A stretch of 64,000 nucleotides of DNA from Rotaria sp. Silwood1 (Eukaryota; Rotifera; Eurotatoria; Philodinida; Philodinidae). Below are positions 23,165 through 37,179 of the stretch, piece by piece. Location: assembly GCA_905250075.1 (NCBI GenBank), contig CAJNOP010000108.1, positions 310,001 through 374,000 on the forward strand, written 5' to 3'. The notes beneath the pieces were generated by a model. The model had not been told where the DNA came from. It searched no databases and worked only from the letters and a program-made list of their open reading frames with translations. The first letter of the stretch is position 1. Each line of letters starts with the position of its first letter. A program made the translations under genes and the position numbers.

Positions 23165-24190
23165 ATGGCTTCTAACCATACATCATCAAATTCTACAGAA
23201 AATCTATCCGAATCTTTATCATCATCACCAAAAATAAAAGATGATTTTCTTAATGAACTTCTAACATGTGGAATATGTCTTTCTCGTATGAAATCTCCAT
23301 GTTGTCTTCCATGTGCACATTCATTTTGTCGTTCATGTCTACTTGATTATGCTCAAAGTAATAATATGAATACAACAACACCAATTTATTTTATTCTTTG
23401 TCCATATTGTAAATATCAATTTAATTTTCATTCATATGAACATTTTGAATCAATCTTAATTATTAATCCTATACTTAAACAACTTTGTGAAGCATTAGAT
23501 ACATCAAGATTAAATTCTAATCTAAAACAAGAAATTCAATCAAATGGAATCTATCGAGCACGTTGTCATACATGTTGTTTACTTAGCATGTTAAAAATAT
23601 GTAAACATTGTTCTTTTATGCTTTGTGAAACATGTCGACGCACACATTTATTAGATGTTCATCGTGAAAGTAAATTACAATTAGATGTGCTTGAAACACA
23701 TATTAATTTAATAAATAAAAAACGTTTCGAACTGAATAAAATATCACAAGATTATAATAATGTACGGCAACGTATAGAAAATTATGTTCAAAATTTTATA
23801 AATGAAATTGAAAAACAACGTGATCAAGCTTTACAAATAATAAATGAACGACAACATTCAAATAATGAAGCGTTTTGGAAAGGAAATGGTTTTGATAATG
23901 AAGAAAAATTCGATTTTTTTAATTCACTTATTCAAATAGGTCAAAAAAAATTATTAGCTGAACATATTACTGACAAAGAACTTATGGAATTGTCAGATAA
24001 TCTACAAACAATGCCTGATATAAATGAAAAATTGCTTGAATCAATACAATTTATACAATTAACATTAGAAGTTGATGAAACATTTTCAACGAAACAATTT
24101 ATTCGTGTACATGATTATCAAGAACCTTGTAATCAAGAAAATGAAAAACTATCTAATCAAATTGAACAAACCGATTGTATTAGTTCATAA
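23165..24190 (+). CDS. TRIM-like RING/B-box coiled-coil protein, probable E3 ubiquitin ligase (341 aa)
   Basis: One uninterrupted exon of 341 residues. A Ser-rich N-terminus is followed by a C3HC4 RING finger: Cys35, Cys38, Cys50, His52, Cys55, Cys58, Cys79 and Cys82. A second Cys/His cluster (about residues 133-168, with RCHTC, CKHC, CETCRRTH) looks like a B-box variant. Residues about 175-235 are predicted coiled coil (KKRFELNKISQDYNNVRQRI onward). There is no NHL, SPRY or FN3 domain after the coiled coil, so it is a short TRIM-type protein. RING proteins of this type pass ubiquitin from E2 enzymes to targets; the target here is unknown. A possible polyadenylation signal AATAAA lies at 24268-24273. 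It is intronless, unlike most of its neighbours. Confidence 0.88.
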   Translation: MASNHTSSNSTENLSESLSSSPKIKDDFLNELLTCGICLSRMKSPCCLPCAHSFCRSCLLDYAQSNNMNTTTPIYFILCPYCKYQFNFHSYEHFESILIINPILKQLCEALDTSRLNSNLKQEIQSNGIYRARCHTCCLLSMLKICKHCSFMLCETCRRTHLLDVHRESKLQLDVLETHINLINKKRFELNKISQDYNNVRQRIENYVQNFINEIEKQRDQALQIINERQHSNNEAFWKGNGFDNEEKFDFFNSLIQIGQKKLLAEHITDKELMELSDNLQTMPDINEKLLESIQFIQLTLEVDETFSTKQFIRVHDYQEPCNQENEKLSNQIEQTDCISS

Positions 24191-27100
24191 ATGTAATTGT
24201 TTTGTGTTATAAGTGTTTTCATTCGATTGTTGTCTTTTGAAGACTATGATTGATATAGATTAGATAAAATAAATGCAATTATAATAGTAAATTTTTCTTG
24301 AATTAAGTATATTCATGATAATAGAACACATAAGTTTTCATCACATTTGGTAGAACGTATTTATTAAAAAAAAACTATTTACATCTTTGTGGTTATGACA
24401 TAATTAAATGCATATAAATAATATTATCGACGAACGAAAACTATTTAATTCATCTGTAGCAAAATTTCATCAAAAACATATTCCTTTTTGATCTTAGTAT
24501 TACAGAGCGAGTGAACAAAAATTTATTTCGATAGTGATTTGTTCCTCTAGCCGATTATTACACTCCTTTATTCGATACTATCAATGTATCAAATTTTAAT
24601 TTTAATAATTATATTAAAATAAAGTAGTTTCTATAGTTTCATATGTTTATTAAGGTAAATACATGTTGAGCTTGACATATGAAAAGGAAATGAGATTGAA
24701 AAGAGATATTTGCTTTAGTAACCAATCACCATCACTATGTAATACAACTTTATTGTTGACTAGAACTCTGCATTGCACTCCGAGAACCAACTTCATCGAA
24801 GTATCTAAGAAATGTTTTTTTTTTGAATCAATATTGCAATTTAATTAATAAAACAATCAAGTTGTTTTACTCCTTACACAATAACAAGTTTATTCTTTAT
24901 ATATTAAATAACGAACAAAAGCCCTACTTTATTGATTCATACATAGGTTTCAAGAAAAAATAACATCAGAATGACATTAGAAGTAAAAGAAGTATATATA
25001 CTAGTCAAAAAAAGTTTTTCAAATTTTCTTGGAATTGTATTTTGGAATCAAATAATTTGATACTGCAAAGCTTCTTTGTTAACGAATAATTTGAAGATGC
25101 CGGAAAAATGATATTTGTGTCTATCTTAATTTGAATTATTACATCAGACAATCCAACTATTTTATGAATTATATTGACCATCGTTATCTGAAACTTTGTC
25201 AACATAAACTTGACAATTGATATAAAGAACGGATAGTTACTATCGTATCTTTACCAAAACAATGTGGCACAAAATACATTGCGGACATGTCTATGAAGAA
25301 CGTTATCGTATTTTAAACTTGCGTATAGTACGATTGAGTAACATTCTAATTATGTAAAACAAATTTTGTTTCTCATCATTTTCAAAATGTTCTTTTTTTT
25401 GGTTTCTGTTTAACATTTCATATGACCATCATTATGAATCTAGAAGTGTAGAAATAAAAATCTGTATCTTTGAACAGTATAGTTATTTATTCATTTGAAA
25501 TAGATGGGCTAACTCATATTTTTGAAGTTATATGATGTAAAAAGTTTATCATCAATTATTAAAAAACTTCTAGAATTCTTTCTATTTTACATTATACTTG
25601 GGTGAAATGCAGCGAAGAAAACCAAAATTGAAAAGAAAAAAAATGATTGTGTAGGCCAATATAGTAAAAGATTTTTCTTGAATTTTGATTCTTAACAAAA
25701 TTATTTGAATCTATAAACAAGGTACAATTTCTAAATGAGTCTATTTCCATAAATTTTGAAGTATTTGAATGTTTAGTATTTTTCCTTATAGTAATAGTAA
25801 TATCATGATGAGAATCTAATGATCAAATTTTCGAAATTCAACACAAAAGATTGTTTTTTTTCTTAAATTTTTAAAAATAATATAATCAATACTTTTACAT
25901 TAAATCGTTTTATTGCGTAAACCAATTAGTAATGCTGATGTATCATAAGTCCCTGATCATATGATGGACCTATGTAAATTTTGCATAAACATTTCAAACT
26001 GAACGTAAGTAAAAATAAAATGCTATGTCTAGAACAAAATTTTTCATTTTACAGAACTGTTTATCATTTTTGGTCATTTTAAATTGTTTCTTTAATATAT
26101 ACTTTGATTAATCATGTAATCAACAGTTTGAGCATTTGAAGATTACATTAGATAGGCTCAGTTAGAAATTCATGTTTTGTTTAAATGTAAAAATAATTTT
26201 TGTCTAGAACGAACACTAATAAAACATGCTGTATATGAAAACATGTAACAATGTTTAGATTTTTTTCTACTACAATACAATTTGCATTTTTTCTCAATTA
26301 TGATCTGTCATGATGTATTATTTTTATCGTAGAACTGTAAGGATGGCCAAGCTGAATCAACATCGAATTAAGAAAGTAGTAGTTATCTTCTAGATGCATC
26401 ATCCAGTTACAGAGTAATGCAAAGAATATAAATCAAGAATTTAAGAATAACATTAATAATTCTAGGTTTTCTGTCCAAATTACAAAAAGTCTTATCCAAC
26501 CATCGATCAACTATAAATGATCATAATATTCGTATGACTGATTAAATTTGAACGAAATATTTTCCTTATATCTGTTGTGTCTAGTATATATATAGCATGT
26601 AGAACTACATTCATTCTACATTCTTTTGTAAAGTTCATTGGGCAGAAATAATTAGATCGATTATATATGCTGTGTTTTATTCAGTATTAGGACCGTAAGG
26701 CAGCGCTCCACAAAGATTGAATTGGCCCTTCGAAATTTATGATTAAAGCATCACGTACTATGTGTCTGCACTTTCCAAAAATAGATGCTTGCCATTCCGA
26801 AAGAGAAAATTTGGAACAAACACTTCCAATGAGAAAGTCGAATTGACTGATTATGCATTATATTTAGTAAATTATTCAATTTTTGATATTTTTCTGAAAA
26901 AAAGTTCAATATGGTTCAAAAAAATGTCATTGCTCATAAAATAGGATGAAGACTAAACTAAAAGTAAAATTTATTGAAAAAATCTGAATTTAAAGCGTCT
27001 TCTAAAATGATACGAAGTTAAACATGAAATGAGATAATGTTCAAGAAATACTACTGATTGCACTCTCACAAGTACAGAATTAATTTCATTCATCTTTTAT

Positions 27101-28447
27101 TTAATACTATACCAATAAAATTTATGTCGTATGTCTATTAATAGAAACAAATGTTCGTAAAAATAAGTGACTTCAATAAATAAAATAGCAGTATAACAAA
27201 AACAAAATGAATAATTCGTTCATAACAAAAAAAAAAGACAAGATCCTCTCATAGAAAAATCAAATCAGATGTTTTTCTTCAATAGAAGAACTACAAAAAA
27301 AAAATCATCTCGATTCGTATTAAAATATTTCCAATTCACATTATAAAATTGATTAAAAGCTCTTAACTTATGTTTTTCTCTTCGAAGCACTAAAATTTGA
27401 CAGTTTGCAAAATTTCGCTGTTTATTTTTACATTTAACGATCAAAATTTATTTCGACGTCTTCATTCATACTTATAATAAATGAAGAATTGGTTTACTTA
27501 ATGATGCTATAGTAATCAAGCGAAGAAAAATAAACTTAAATTTTATTATTTTCAAGGAAATATATGTCATTATAAAATATGCTACTTTTCAGCTTCCGGT
27601 GTCTTTTAACGTTTAATTTATAAACTATAATTATATTTTTTTCACCAAACGTTTACGCATTCTTCCATAATTGTTCTTGATTCTCAATGCAAATTGCCTT
27701 GATTAAATGCTATCTTTTCGTATTCAATCGTGAACTATTTTCTTTCGACTCAAATTTCGTTTTTTTTCTTTTTGTCTCAATGTCTGATCATATATAAATT
27801 CAAATTTTGAAATTCCATTATTGATTTTGTTGATGTCATATGATGAAATATACCACTTAACATAAAGAAAAATCATTTTAATGTTAGCTTATTTTGTTTT
27901 TTGTTTTTGGCTACCATCGACACCCTTTCATTTTTTTTTTCTCCTTTTCTCGTCAATGAAGCCGTTTCAATTTTTCTTTTTTTTAAGATTTGTTTGAATG
28001 TTACAGCAACTAAGCAGCCATTCATTCTTTGTCTTCTTTACTTTCACTATAGTTGTCATACACAAGAAAAAGAGGAAAAAGGGAGAGAGAGAGAGAGTGT
28101 GTGTGTGTGTATGTGTTTGAGTGAGAAAAAAAAATCGAGAAATTTGCTTTTTAAATTATATTTTTTTTGGTGGTGTGCAAACGACAAGAGAAGAGGAACA
28201 CACGCAGGTAACAGAATTGAATGATTAGAGACTCAATAGTTGATTTGATAAGTTTTTTTTAATAAATGTCAGAGAATCCCTTCTGTTTTCATTATGATAT
28301 AAAACAGTTCGTAGTTGAAAAACTCTTTCATTTCTCTAAAATAACATGAAAATCAAATGGAGAAATGTATGTTTCTACATATATTACTTTTTCTCTTTTG
28401 ATTTTAACTATGATTGATATTTTTTTTATTTAGGCTATCACTATTAC
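24191..28447. other. 4.2-kb gene-free stretch
   Basis: A+T-rich sequence. The short frames at 24663-24848, 25005-25205 (minus) and 26762-26944 do not read like protein. A (GA)n/(GT)n microsatellite lies at about 28081-28112, inside a pyrimidine-rich 27.9-28.2 kb region that may be 5' untranslated sequence. A 3' acceptor TTTATTTAG ends at 28433, 14 nt before the next start codon, so the coiled-coil gene has an upstream intron or is trans-spliced. No transposon ends recognised. Confidence 0.4.
28081..28112. repeat. GA/GT dinucleotide microsatellite
   Basis: A compound run of GA then GT dinucleotides, about 30 bases, upstream of the coiled-coil gene. Confidence 0.8.
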
Positions 28448-30064
28448 ATGGCAACCAATATAGATGAACGAGTAGATCCATTTGCTGATCTTGAATATCG
28501 TGTAACAAATCCGAAAGTAAGTCAAGATGTAATTAATCGAAATTCTGGAATCAATATATTGAGTAAACAACCTATATCGAAAGCAGTACAACTTAAAGCT
28601 GAAAATTATGATTTGTGGTTTCAAAATGAACGTTTAATGGAAGAGAATGGTGCATTAGGTATTGAACTGGGTAAATTACAAGATAAACATGATAAATTAA
28701 TGTATTTGGCACGTAATCGTCTTGGTGAAATACGATCAAAATATCAACGACTTGAACAAGATAATCAAACATTAAAAACTGAATTAGATCGTTTAGCACG
28801 TGAATATGAAACAACAAGAAAAATTGTTGAAGATTATCGCCGTATGGAAGAACGGTAAAAAAAAAAAAAAGCAAAGAAAATCAAAGTTGGAAAACTTTTT
28901 TCTTTATTTTTATCATGTTTTTCTTTGCATAGTTTCAAAACAGCCGATCGTGAAATGCGTTTAATGATTGATACATTAACACGTAATAATGAAGATTTAA
29001 AAGGACAAAATCAAGCATTAATAAATGAACTTGAATTATTAAAAGAAAAATATTATATAGCTAAACAAAATTTAGAAAAATCTATGCGAGATGCAACATT
29101 GCTTAAAGAAGAATTAACTAAAGCTGTTTATGCACGTGATTCACTTGAAAAAGAATCTGTCCGATTGAATGGTAAAGTAAATGAACTTGCTGCTGGAAAA
29201 AAAGCTGCGGATGAAAAAGTTGACTTTTTAAACGGTCGAACAAATAACTTACAAGTGGATTTAAGACGGTAAGAAAGAACAATAAAGAATGAATATTATC
29301 CTTTTGTTTTCATTCTTATTTTAGTTCAGAAGCGAATGCTGCTATGTTACAAGAGCGTTTTACATTAGTTAAAAATGAACGTGATGCATTAGATGCTGAT
29401 AGTAAAAATAAATTAGCATTATTAATGCAAAAATTAAAAGAACTTCAGATACAAAATAAAACTGCTATGGAACAATTACATGCCCAAAGTAAACAATGTG
29501 ATCATTTAAATAGTGAAAATAAACAATTACTTGAATATGTTGTAAGTAAAAAAAAAACAAAATGAGATATAAGATTTAATAATAATTTTTAAAAAAATTT
29601 TTTTTTTTTTTTTATAGAATGGATATCGTAAGGAGAATGATCTTCTTGCTAAGCAACTTGTTTCTGTAAATACAAAACAAAAACGTTTAGCACTTGAACT
29701 TGAAAAATTGAAATCTGTCGATGCTTTTATGAAAAATGAAGAAGCTATGAAAATGCAAGATGCTTTAATGGGTCTAACTGATCAATTAACACAATTACGT
29801 AAAATGCATGCTAATACACTTGCTGAAAATCAACGTATTAAAGAATTATTAATAGAAAAAGATTCTGTTTTAACAAATTTGGGTTATGAACGTCATCAAT
29901 TACAAGATAAAATGATTAAAAATGAACATACAATTCGACAAATGGAACGCATGTTAGATGGTAACGGTGGAGCTAAACGATCACCGATGGAACCACTGAG
30001 TAGTACAGGACAACCTAATGCAACATCAAATGCATATTCATTCGAAAATGTTCTTGAATCTTGA
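28448..30064 (+). CDS. long coiled-coil protein of unknown family (468 aa)
   Basis: Four exons (28448-28854, 28933-29268, 29325-29541, 29618-30064) with introns of 56-78 nt give 468 residues. After an N-terminal block of about 55 residues (start MATNIDERVDPFADLEYRV) nearly everything to residue about 430 is heptad-patterned coiled coil rich in Lys, Glu, Gln and Leu. There are very few prolines, no tryptophan beyond DLWFQ and no enzyme motif. The last about 35 residues are Gly/Ser/Pro-rich and flexible. Such proteins serve as structural or scaffold components (cilia, centrosome, Golgi tethers); I cannot say which. The DPFADLEY start could be a useful family signature. A splice acceptor lies just upstream of the ATG. 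Confidence 0.85.
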
Positions 30065-30409
30065 AATAATTCTATGTGTGTAACAGAGTGATTCTAGATT
30101 TTTCTTTTTTCTTCTCTTCTTCTTTTTTTTTTTTGGGATGCAAATAAAAAGATGTGCCTTCACCTTGATGATGGTGTTTCGTAGACATTGATTTTCTTTT
30201 CATTTTCTATTTTAAGGTTTTTTTTTTGCTGAGTCAGTATGTGATACAAAAAAACTTAACCTAGAACTATGCATGAGAATAATGACGAAGCCTTCTATCG
30301 TGAGAGACGATGATATTGAAACACATGTGAAATAAGATAAAGCCAAAGTATAAAAGTCTGTCTGAATTGACTGTTACAAAGTACTGTCTCTATAATATCA
30401 TAAACAAAG

Positions 30410-30488
30410 GTGAGTACATGATGAGATAACAATCAAGGTTTCAAGTTTAAGTCATAACAATTTTCTTTGTTTTACATTGTCGATATAG
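30410..30488 (+). other. probable 5'-UTR intron of cathepsin L gene
   Basis: AAAG|GTGAGT at 30409-30411 is a strong donor and GATATAG ends at 30488 directly before the ATG. The 79-nt spacing matches local introns. The same acceptor could alternatively receive a spliced leader. Confidence 0.6.
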
Positions 30489-31843
<1,355 letters not shown>

Positions 31844-32434
31844 AAGACATATTTTCATGTATTTTTTCTTTTTCCTTCTGTCTTTTTTTTTTTTTTCTTT
31901 TATTCATTCTATATATTTTGTTTTTTTCGTATTCAAATGACAACAGTAATAACATCACGACAATAAAAAGGAAAAGAACTATACATCTTATTATATATTC
32001 ATAGAATGATGCTATAGTTGGAATCAATGCATGACATACATTAGCTATGATTTTCTCATCTCTTCCCTATCAATACGCATAACAAGTACTAGTCAAACTG
32101 AGACAGTTCTAATTGAAAGATATATGTATTTGTCAATGATATTGATCACTAACAAACAGGATATGTTTGTGTATGTATTATGTGAATGAATCAATTGGCT
32201 ATTGACAAGAAGAAAAAGCTTTGATGAGAAAAAAAATAAAATAAAAGAACACTTTTCCTTCATCAACAATGCAGCACGCTCTCAATACTCTTCCTATTTA
32301 TTATTCTTTGCATCTAAGAAGATCCAAACGGATATTGTGTTTGATTACTTTTCATCCGGTCACGAAATATTATTGAAAATAAATTCGAAATAGAATATCA
32401 GGCTTGATAGTCACCGAATGAAAGAAAGAGTAGT

Positions 32435-32469
<35 letters not shown>

Positions 32470-32935
32470 CAACAATAACAAGAATTGTTTTCTATATCTA
32501 TATAAAACTAATGAATAAAAAAGAAGACGAGAGAAAATAAAAAAAAAAAAAAAGGGAGACGAAGAAGAAGAAGAAGAAGCAGAAGAAAAGAAAGGGATTC
32601 GCGAAATTTATAATCAAAATCGACATCGTCTCCAAACTACATTTAGCCATTTATTCAAAAAATCTTGAATTCCACAGCTTGTTCGATCATAATAATCAAA
32701 TCAGTGAGCTATTTATCATCATATAAGCTTTACAAGAATAAAAACAACAGAAAAATAGAGAATAAGAGAAAGACGACGACTTGATTCTTGTTGCATGTCG
32801 AATGAAATGACAACATTAAATGCAATTATTAATCTAGCACATATATCCGACTAACAATCTTTTTCGCATCTTGTAAGTCTTGTTATATCTCAACTATATA
32901 TTAAGTGAAAACAATATCTTTTTTCTTGACAAACA
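31844..32935. other. spacer between cathepsin L and GPCR genes, with simple repeats
   Basis: Contains the cathepsin 3' untranslated region, an (ATA)n/(ACA)n trinucleotide tract at about 32438-32480 and a (GAA)n purine tract at about 32558-32590. No exon supported. No splice acceptor sits directly before the GPCR start. Confidence 0.5.
32438..32590. repeat. ATA and GAA trinucleotide microsatellites
   Basis: A run of ATA/AAC-type triplets (about 32438-32480) and a purine-only GAAGAAGAAG tract (about 32558-32590), noncoding. Confidence 0.8.
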
Positions 32936-34801
32936 ATGTCTAATAATTGGACATTTGATCATGATGATCATGCACCCTTTGGTTCCGATGAAAATATTAA
33001 TATCACTGAATATCGTTCACTTTTAATTACAATATTTTTCTTTATGATTGGATTATTTGGAAATAGTATTATGTTAGTTGGTAATGGATATATTTTACGA
33101 CATTCATCAGGCGGAGAAAAACGTACGTTCGAGAATTTTCTAGTTGAAATATCTTGTTTTGATTTAATTATATTGACATATCATTTAATGAACTCAATTA
33201 TACGTTATAAAACATTACCAGAAAATGAAACTGATATAATGACTGGTTTAATAAATATATCAACAGTTTGTTGTAAATTATTAACATATATTATACGAGT
33301 ATCAACATTAATGTCACATTGGTTAATTATTTTACTTCTTCTTAATCGATTATTTCTTGTTTATTCAAAATTCTATCGATTTATTGCTATTGTCAATGCT
33401 AAATATGCAGTGTAAGTAGATGAGTTTTTTTTTTTTACTAGAAATACTCTACTACATTTTACAATTTTTTCATTTTTCTCAAAACACAAAAAATAACACT
33501 ATCATTGTCTGACAATAACACTAAGATTTAATAGAATTCAAACAAAGACTAGAACAAGTCTTGTAAACTGCTGAAATTAGAAGTAGATCATCAGTTGTAT
33601 TTTGTATTCTTTTATATAAAATATTTTTTCATGAATTAAGAAATTTTCTATATATGTACACAAGTTCAATAAGTTTATGTTTTGAAGTGAAATTTTATGA
33701 GAATCTTCTGTAAATGATCAATATATATTTTTTTTTCTATAAGTAAAAAGAGTACATTCATAATTGAGAACTATATTTTCCGTTCTCATAATTTAATAAA
33801 TATAATTAGTTTAATTTATAAATAAACTTTCTGTACGTATTTGAATTACTTATTTCCCAATATATATACGAAAAAGAAGAAAAAGACTTTTAAATATTTT
33901 CTTTAAATTTAGTTGTGTTTTATTATTCGTATTCACTCTATTCAATGTACTACCAATTGAATCAATGTCATACAATGAACCACTTTCTTTTATACATAAT
34001 TCAACAACAAATGTAACATTTCATCGTCATTGTTTAATGAATGCAGAAATGGTTGATTTACATGCATCCATTTATTCAACATCAGTTATTATTAATGTAT
34101 TTTTTTATACTGGTCTTGGTTTATTATTACCAACTATAATAATATGTATTTTATCAATATTATTATTTCGTAAAGGTGCACATATATGGAATGAATTACA
34201 TTCACATTATTCTGAAACAGAAAATATTTCACTTCGTTATGATTCACCAATAGCTGATTATCTTCGTACATATAATGCAGCATTTTCACTTGGTATTGTA
34301 TTTGTATTTTTATCAATACCATGTAAATTTTTACGTTTTATTGTTTTATTTGCATCAAATCATATTGATGAATATGCATCATCAAATGAAATACTTGTTA
34401 AAGCTCATGCACATATGCAAACAATTGGTTTAGCATTTGAATTATCACTTTATTCATATAAATTTTTTGTTTTTATTTGTACAAATTATCGTTTTCGATG
34501 TGCATTAAAATATTTATTAAGATATCAACGTAGTCATGTTATTCTTGATCAAAGAGTATCAACAACAACAAATAATAATGAAAATCAACGAATTCATTTA
34601 AGTAATTCACAAGAAAGTGTACCATTTGAAGGTTTATATAAACATTTAGAAACAAATGAATTTGATATACCAATTAATATACATCGAACTGGTGTAGGTG
34701 GTGGACATGGAACTATTAGTTCATATAGTCATCGATCAAGTTTTAAAACACGTTCAAGTGTTTGTAGTCGACGAACAAAAGAAGATGAAATATCACTTTA
34801 A
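32936..34801 (+). CDS. divergent rhodopsin-like G-protein-coupled receptor (454 aa)
   Basis: Two exons (32936-33411 and 33913-34801) give 454 residues. The extracellular N-terminus has NWT and NIT glycosylation sites. The seven hydrophobic segments include TM1 with GLFGNSIMLVGN (the conserved Asn), TM2 near LVEISCFDLIILTYHL, TM3 STLMSHWLIILLLLNRLFLV where the DRY position reads LNRLF, TM5 FFYTGLGLLLPTIIICILS, TM6 with LGIVFVFLSIPCKFLRF, and TM7 ending LYSYKFFVFICTNYRFR. NPxxY is replaced by LYSYKFF, the sort of change common in lineage-expanded peptide or orphan receptors. The extracellular Cys pair is probably Cys in VCCKLL and Cys in HRHCLM. The Ser/Thr-rich tail with SRRTKEDEISL could bind arrestin or PDZ partners. 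The ligand cannot be inferred. Confidence 0.82.
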
Positions 34802-37179
34802 ATATTTTAGCTTTTTGATGTTTCTTATTTTTATTTTGTTCTTTTTTTGTTGTTTTTTCTGTTTTGTAGAAAAGAAAAAAATAATCTTTATTCAAAAATA
34901 AATGTTGTATGAAATATGAATTATTAATAAGGTTTAAAAGAGAAGAATCAGAATTTTTGTTTTTAGTCATCATTTGAATAATGATCTTCATATAATCATT
35001 GTTCAATCGATTGATAAATATTAAATATTCAATCATTTCTTCTTCTTTTTTTTTTTTGTTTCTCCAGTGATTTGCATAGTCTAGTTCATGTAATTGATGA
35101 TAGATATATTTATTAGTCTGTTTTTATTTTTGTGCTTTAGAGAAGATTCTAGTTGTTTATATTAATTCAAAACTTTTTATCTTTTTTTGCAAGCCGAGTA
35201 TTAACGTATATAGATTAGTTTGATACGAGATATTGAGTCATGTAATTGCAAAAAATTGCTTTTTGTTTAATCAAATATATGTTCATTTTGCTAAGCGGAT
35301 TATATTTGACATATATGTTTCATTTAAAAAAAGAAATGTCTTTAGATAATTCTTCTACTTGCTGTCAGATGTTTTCTTTTTGTTTTTGATCTGAACTCAT
35401 TAATATAAATAGAATTTTCTTCTATTTTAGATCTATTAGAAATTTTACATCTTTAGATCACGTTGTTAGAAAAGAAAAAAAAAGACGATTGTTCATTCTA
35501 TTTTAAATTAGTTTCTAAGAAAACTTGCATGCAAATGATAAAAATCTGTGTATTATTCATAATATGTTATTGAAGAATTAAAAAAAAATCGAATGTACTG
35601 ACAAATTAACATGAATTTTTTGTGAAAGATCAATTATTATATTTCTTATTCTCTTGTCTGGCATATGCACTCGATATTTATTTTATGAACATTATAAAAC
35701 AAATGCGCATATATTATGAACGATAGTTTGTACTTGGAAAAGAATTTCATTAATTTAGACAAGCAATGTCCAAGTACATTTAGTATGCTTAGAGAGGAAA
35801 CCATACAATTGTGAAACCTATGAATATCATGCGATTACAATCAGTCAACTCGATTGATAGTATAATAGGCTATATAATTATTAAACTAAGAAAAAAACTC
35901 CATGGAATGATTTTGAAGATTGTTGAGGCAGAAATATGTAATTGTATTATACGATATGATGTTGGAGAAAAAAAAAATAATTATTAAATTGTTTACGCAA
36001 TGTAAATAATTCCTATATATGTTTCTTTATATTAATTAACAATCGAATGATGTAAATATATTTCAAAATTTAATTACATATAACTAAATCAACACATTTT
36101 TGATGACTATTAATACTTTATGATTAGTTCTGTAATCATCAATCGTCTTTCTCATGCTATTAATATACATATATTGTTACTTTGCCGTAAAAATTCTCGC
36201 CTTTGAAAAAAGACTTCGCAATTCATTTCATATAATTTGTTCTTTCATCTCAAGTGCATAGCAAAGTATTCGAACTTTTATTTCTTGCAATAGATTTGTT
36301 TCATTTTTGCTTTTTCAAGATCAAAATGCTTGGGAGAAGTAGCCATTATATTGTTTTATAGAGCGTAATTGTTATTTTTATTTTTGCGAACTTGCTTATT
36401 TTTTGTTATTGGCGTTTTTTTTTCTCGCTGTTTTTTAAATTGTTATATGTATTAGTGAAAACTAGATAAATAGTTTTTTCGTTGTTTTGTCAATGTTGTG
36501 TAAAGTATGAAGTAATGTGTAGGTGTATTTTGTAAAGAAAATATGTTTTCATCTCTTTTGATGCATTTTTTTCTTTTTACTAATCGAACAATTAATCAAT
36601 TTACTTAATACAAATACAAACACTCAGATGTATAAGCATTAAGAAACGAATAGAAAAGAAAACACAATGCTGCAATAATTTCTACATAAAAAATAGAAAT
36701 ATTTATGGAAGAAAAAAGAAAAGCAAAAAAAAAAATGAGTAAAAAATATCTTATATTATTAAGTCATGAACACGTACGTTTTTCTGTCTTCATTATAACA
36801 CTAAACTGCCTGAGAAAGGCGTTGAATCAAAAGAGCTTGAGGTAAAGAAAAGAAAAAGAAAACGATAGAAATATTTGAATTTTTTACAAACAATGCAAAG
36901 AAAATTTTCTTCTTTCTTTTTTTTTTTTTACTTTTTCTTTCTCTTAATTCTATTTTCATAAATTTTATATAAATGCTTGCTATAACATGCTGACTATACC
37001 ATGAAAAATTTGAAGATTTAATGAAAATTATGACGTATTTACACATCTAAATAAAGCTAAAACATGGTTAATCGATAAGGCTTTTAAAAAAAAAGACAAA
37101 TAATCAATTAGAAAACACAACGTGCAATAGTTTATATAAAAAAAAAATATATATATATTATCAACAAGAGCGAAACAAA
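34802..37179. other. 2.4-kb gene-free stretch downstream of the GPCR
   Basis: T-rich, A+T-rich sequence with no supported exon. Frames such as 36801-37046 (minus) are lysine/phenylalanine runs from A/T tracts. The right end holds an (AT)n stretch at about 37148-37158 just before the membrane-protein gene. Confidence 0.4.
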
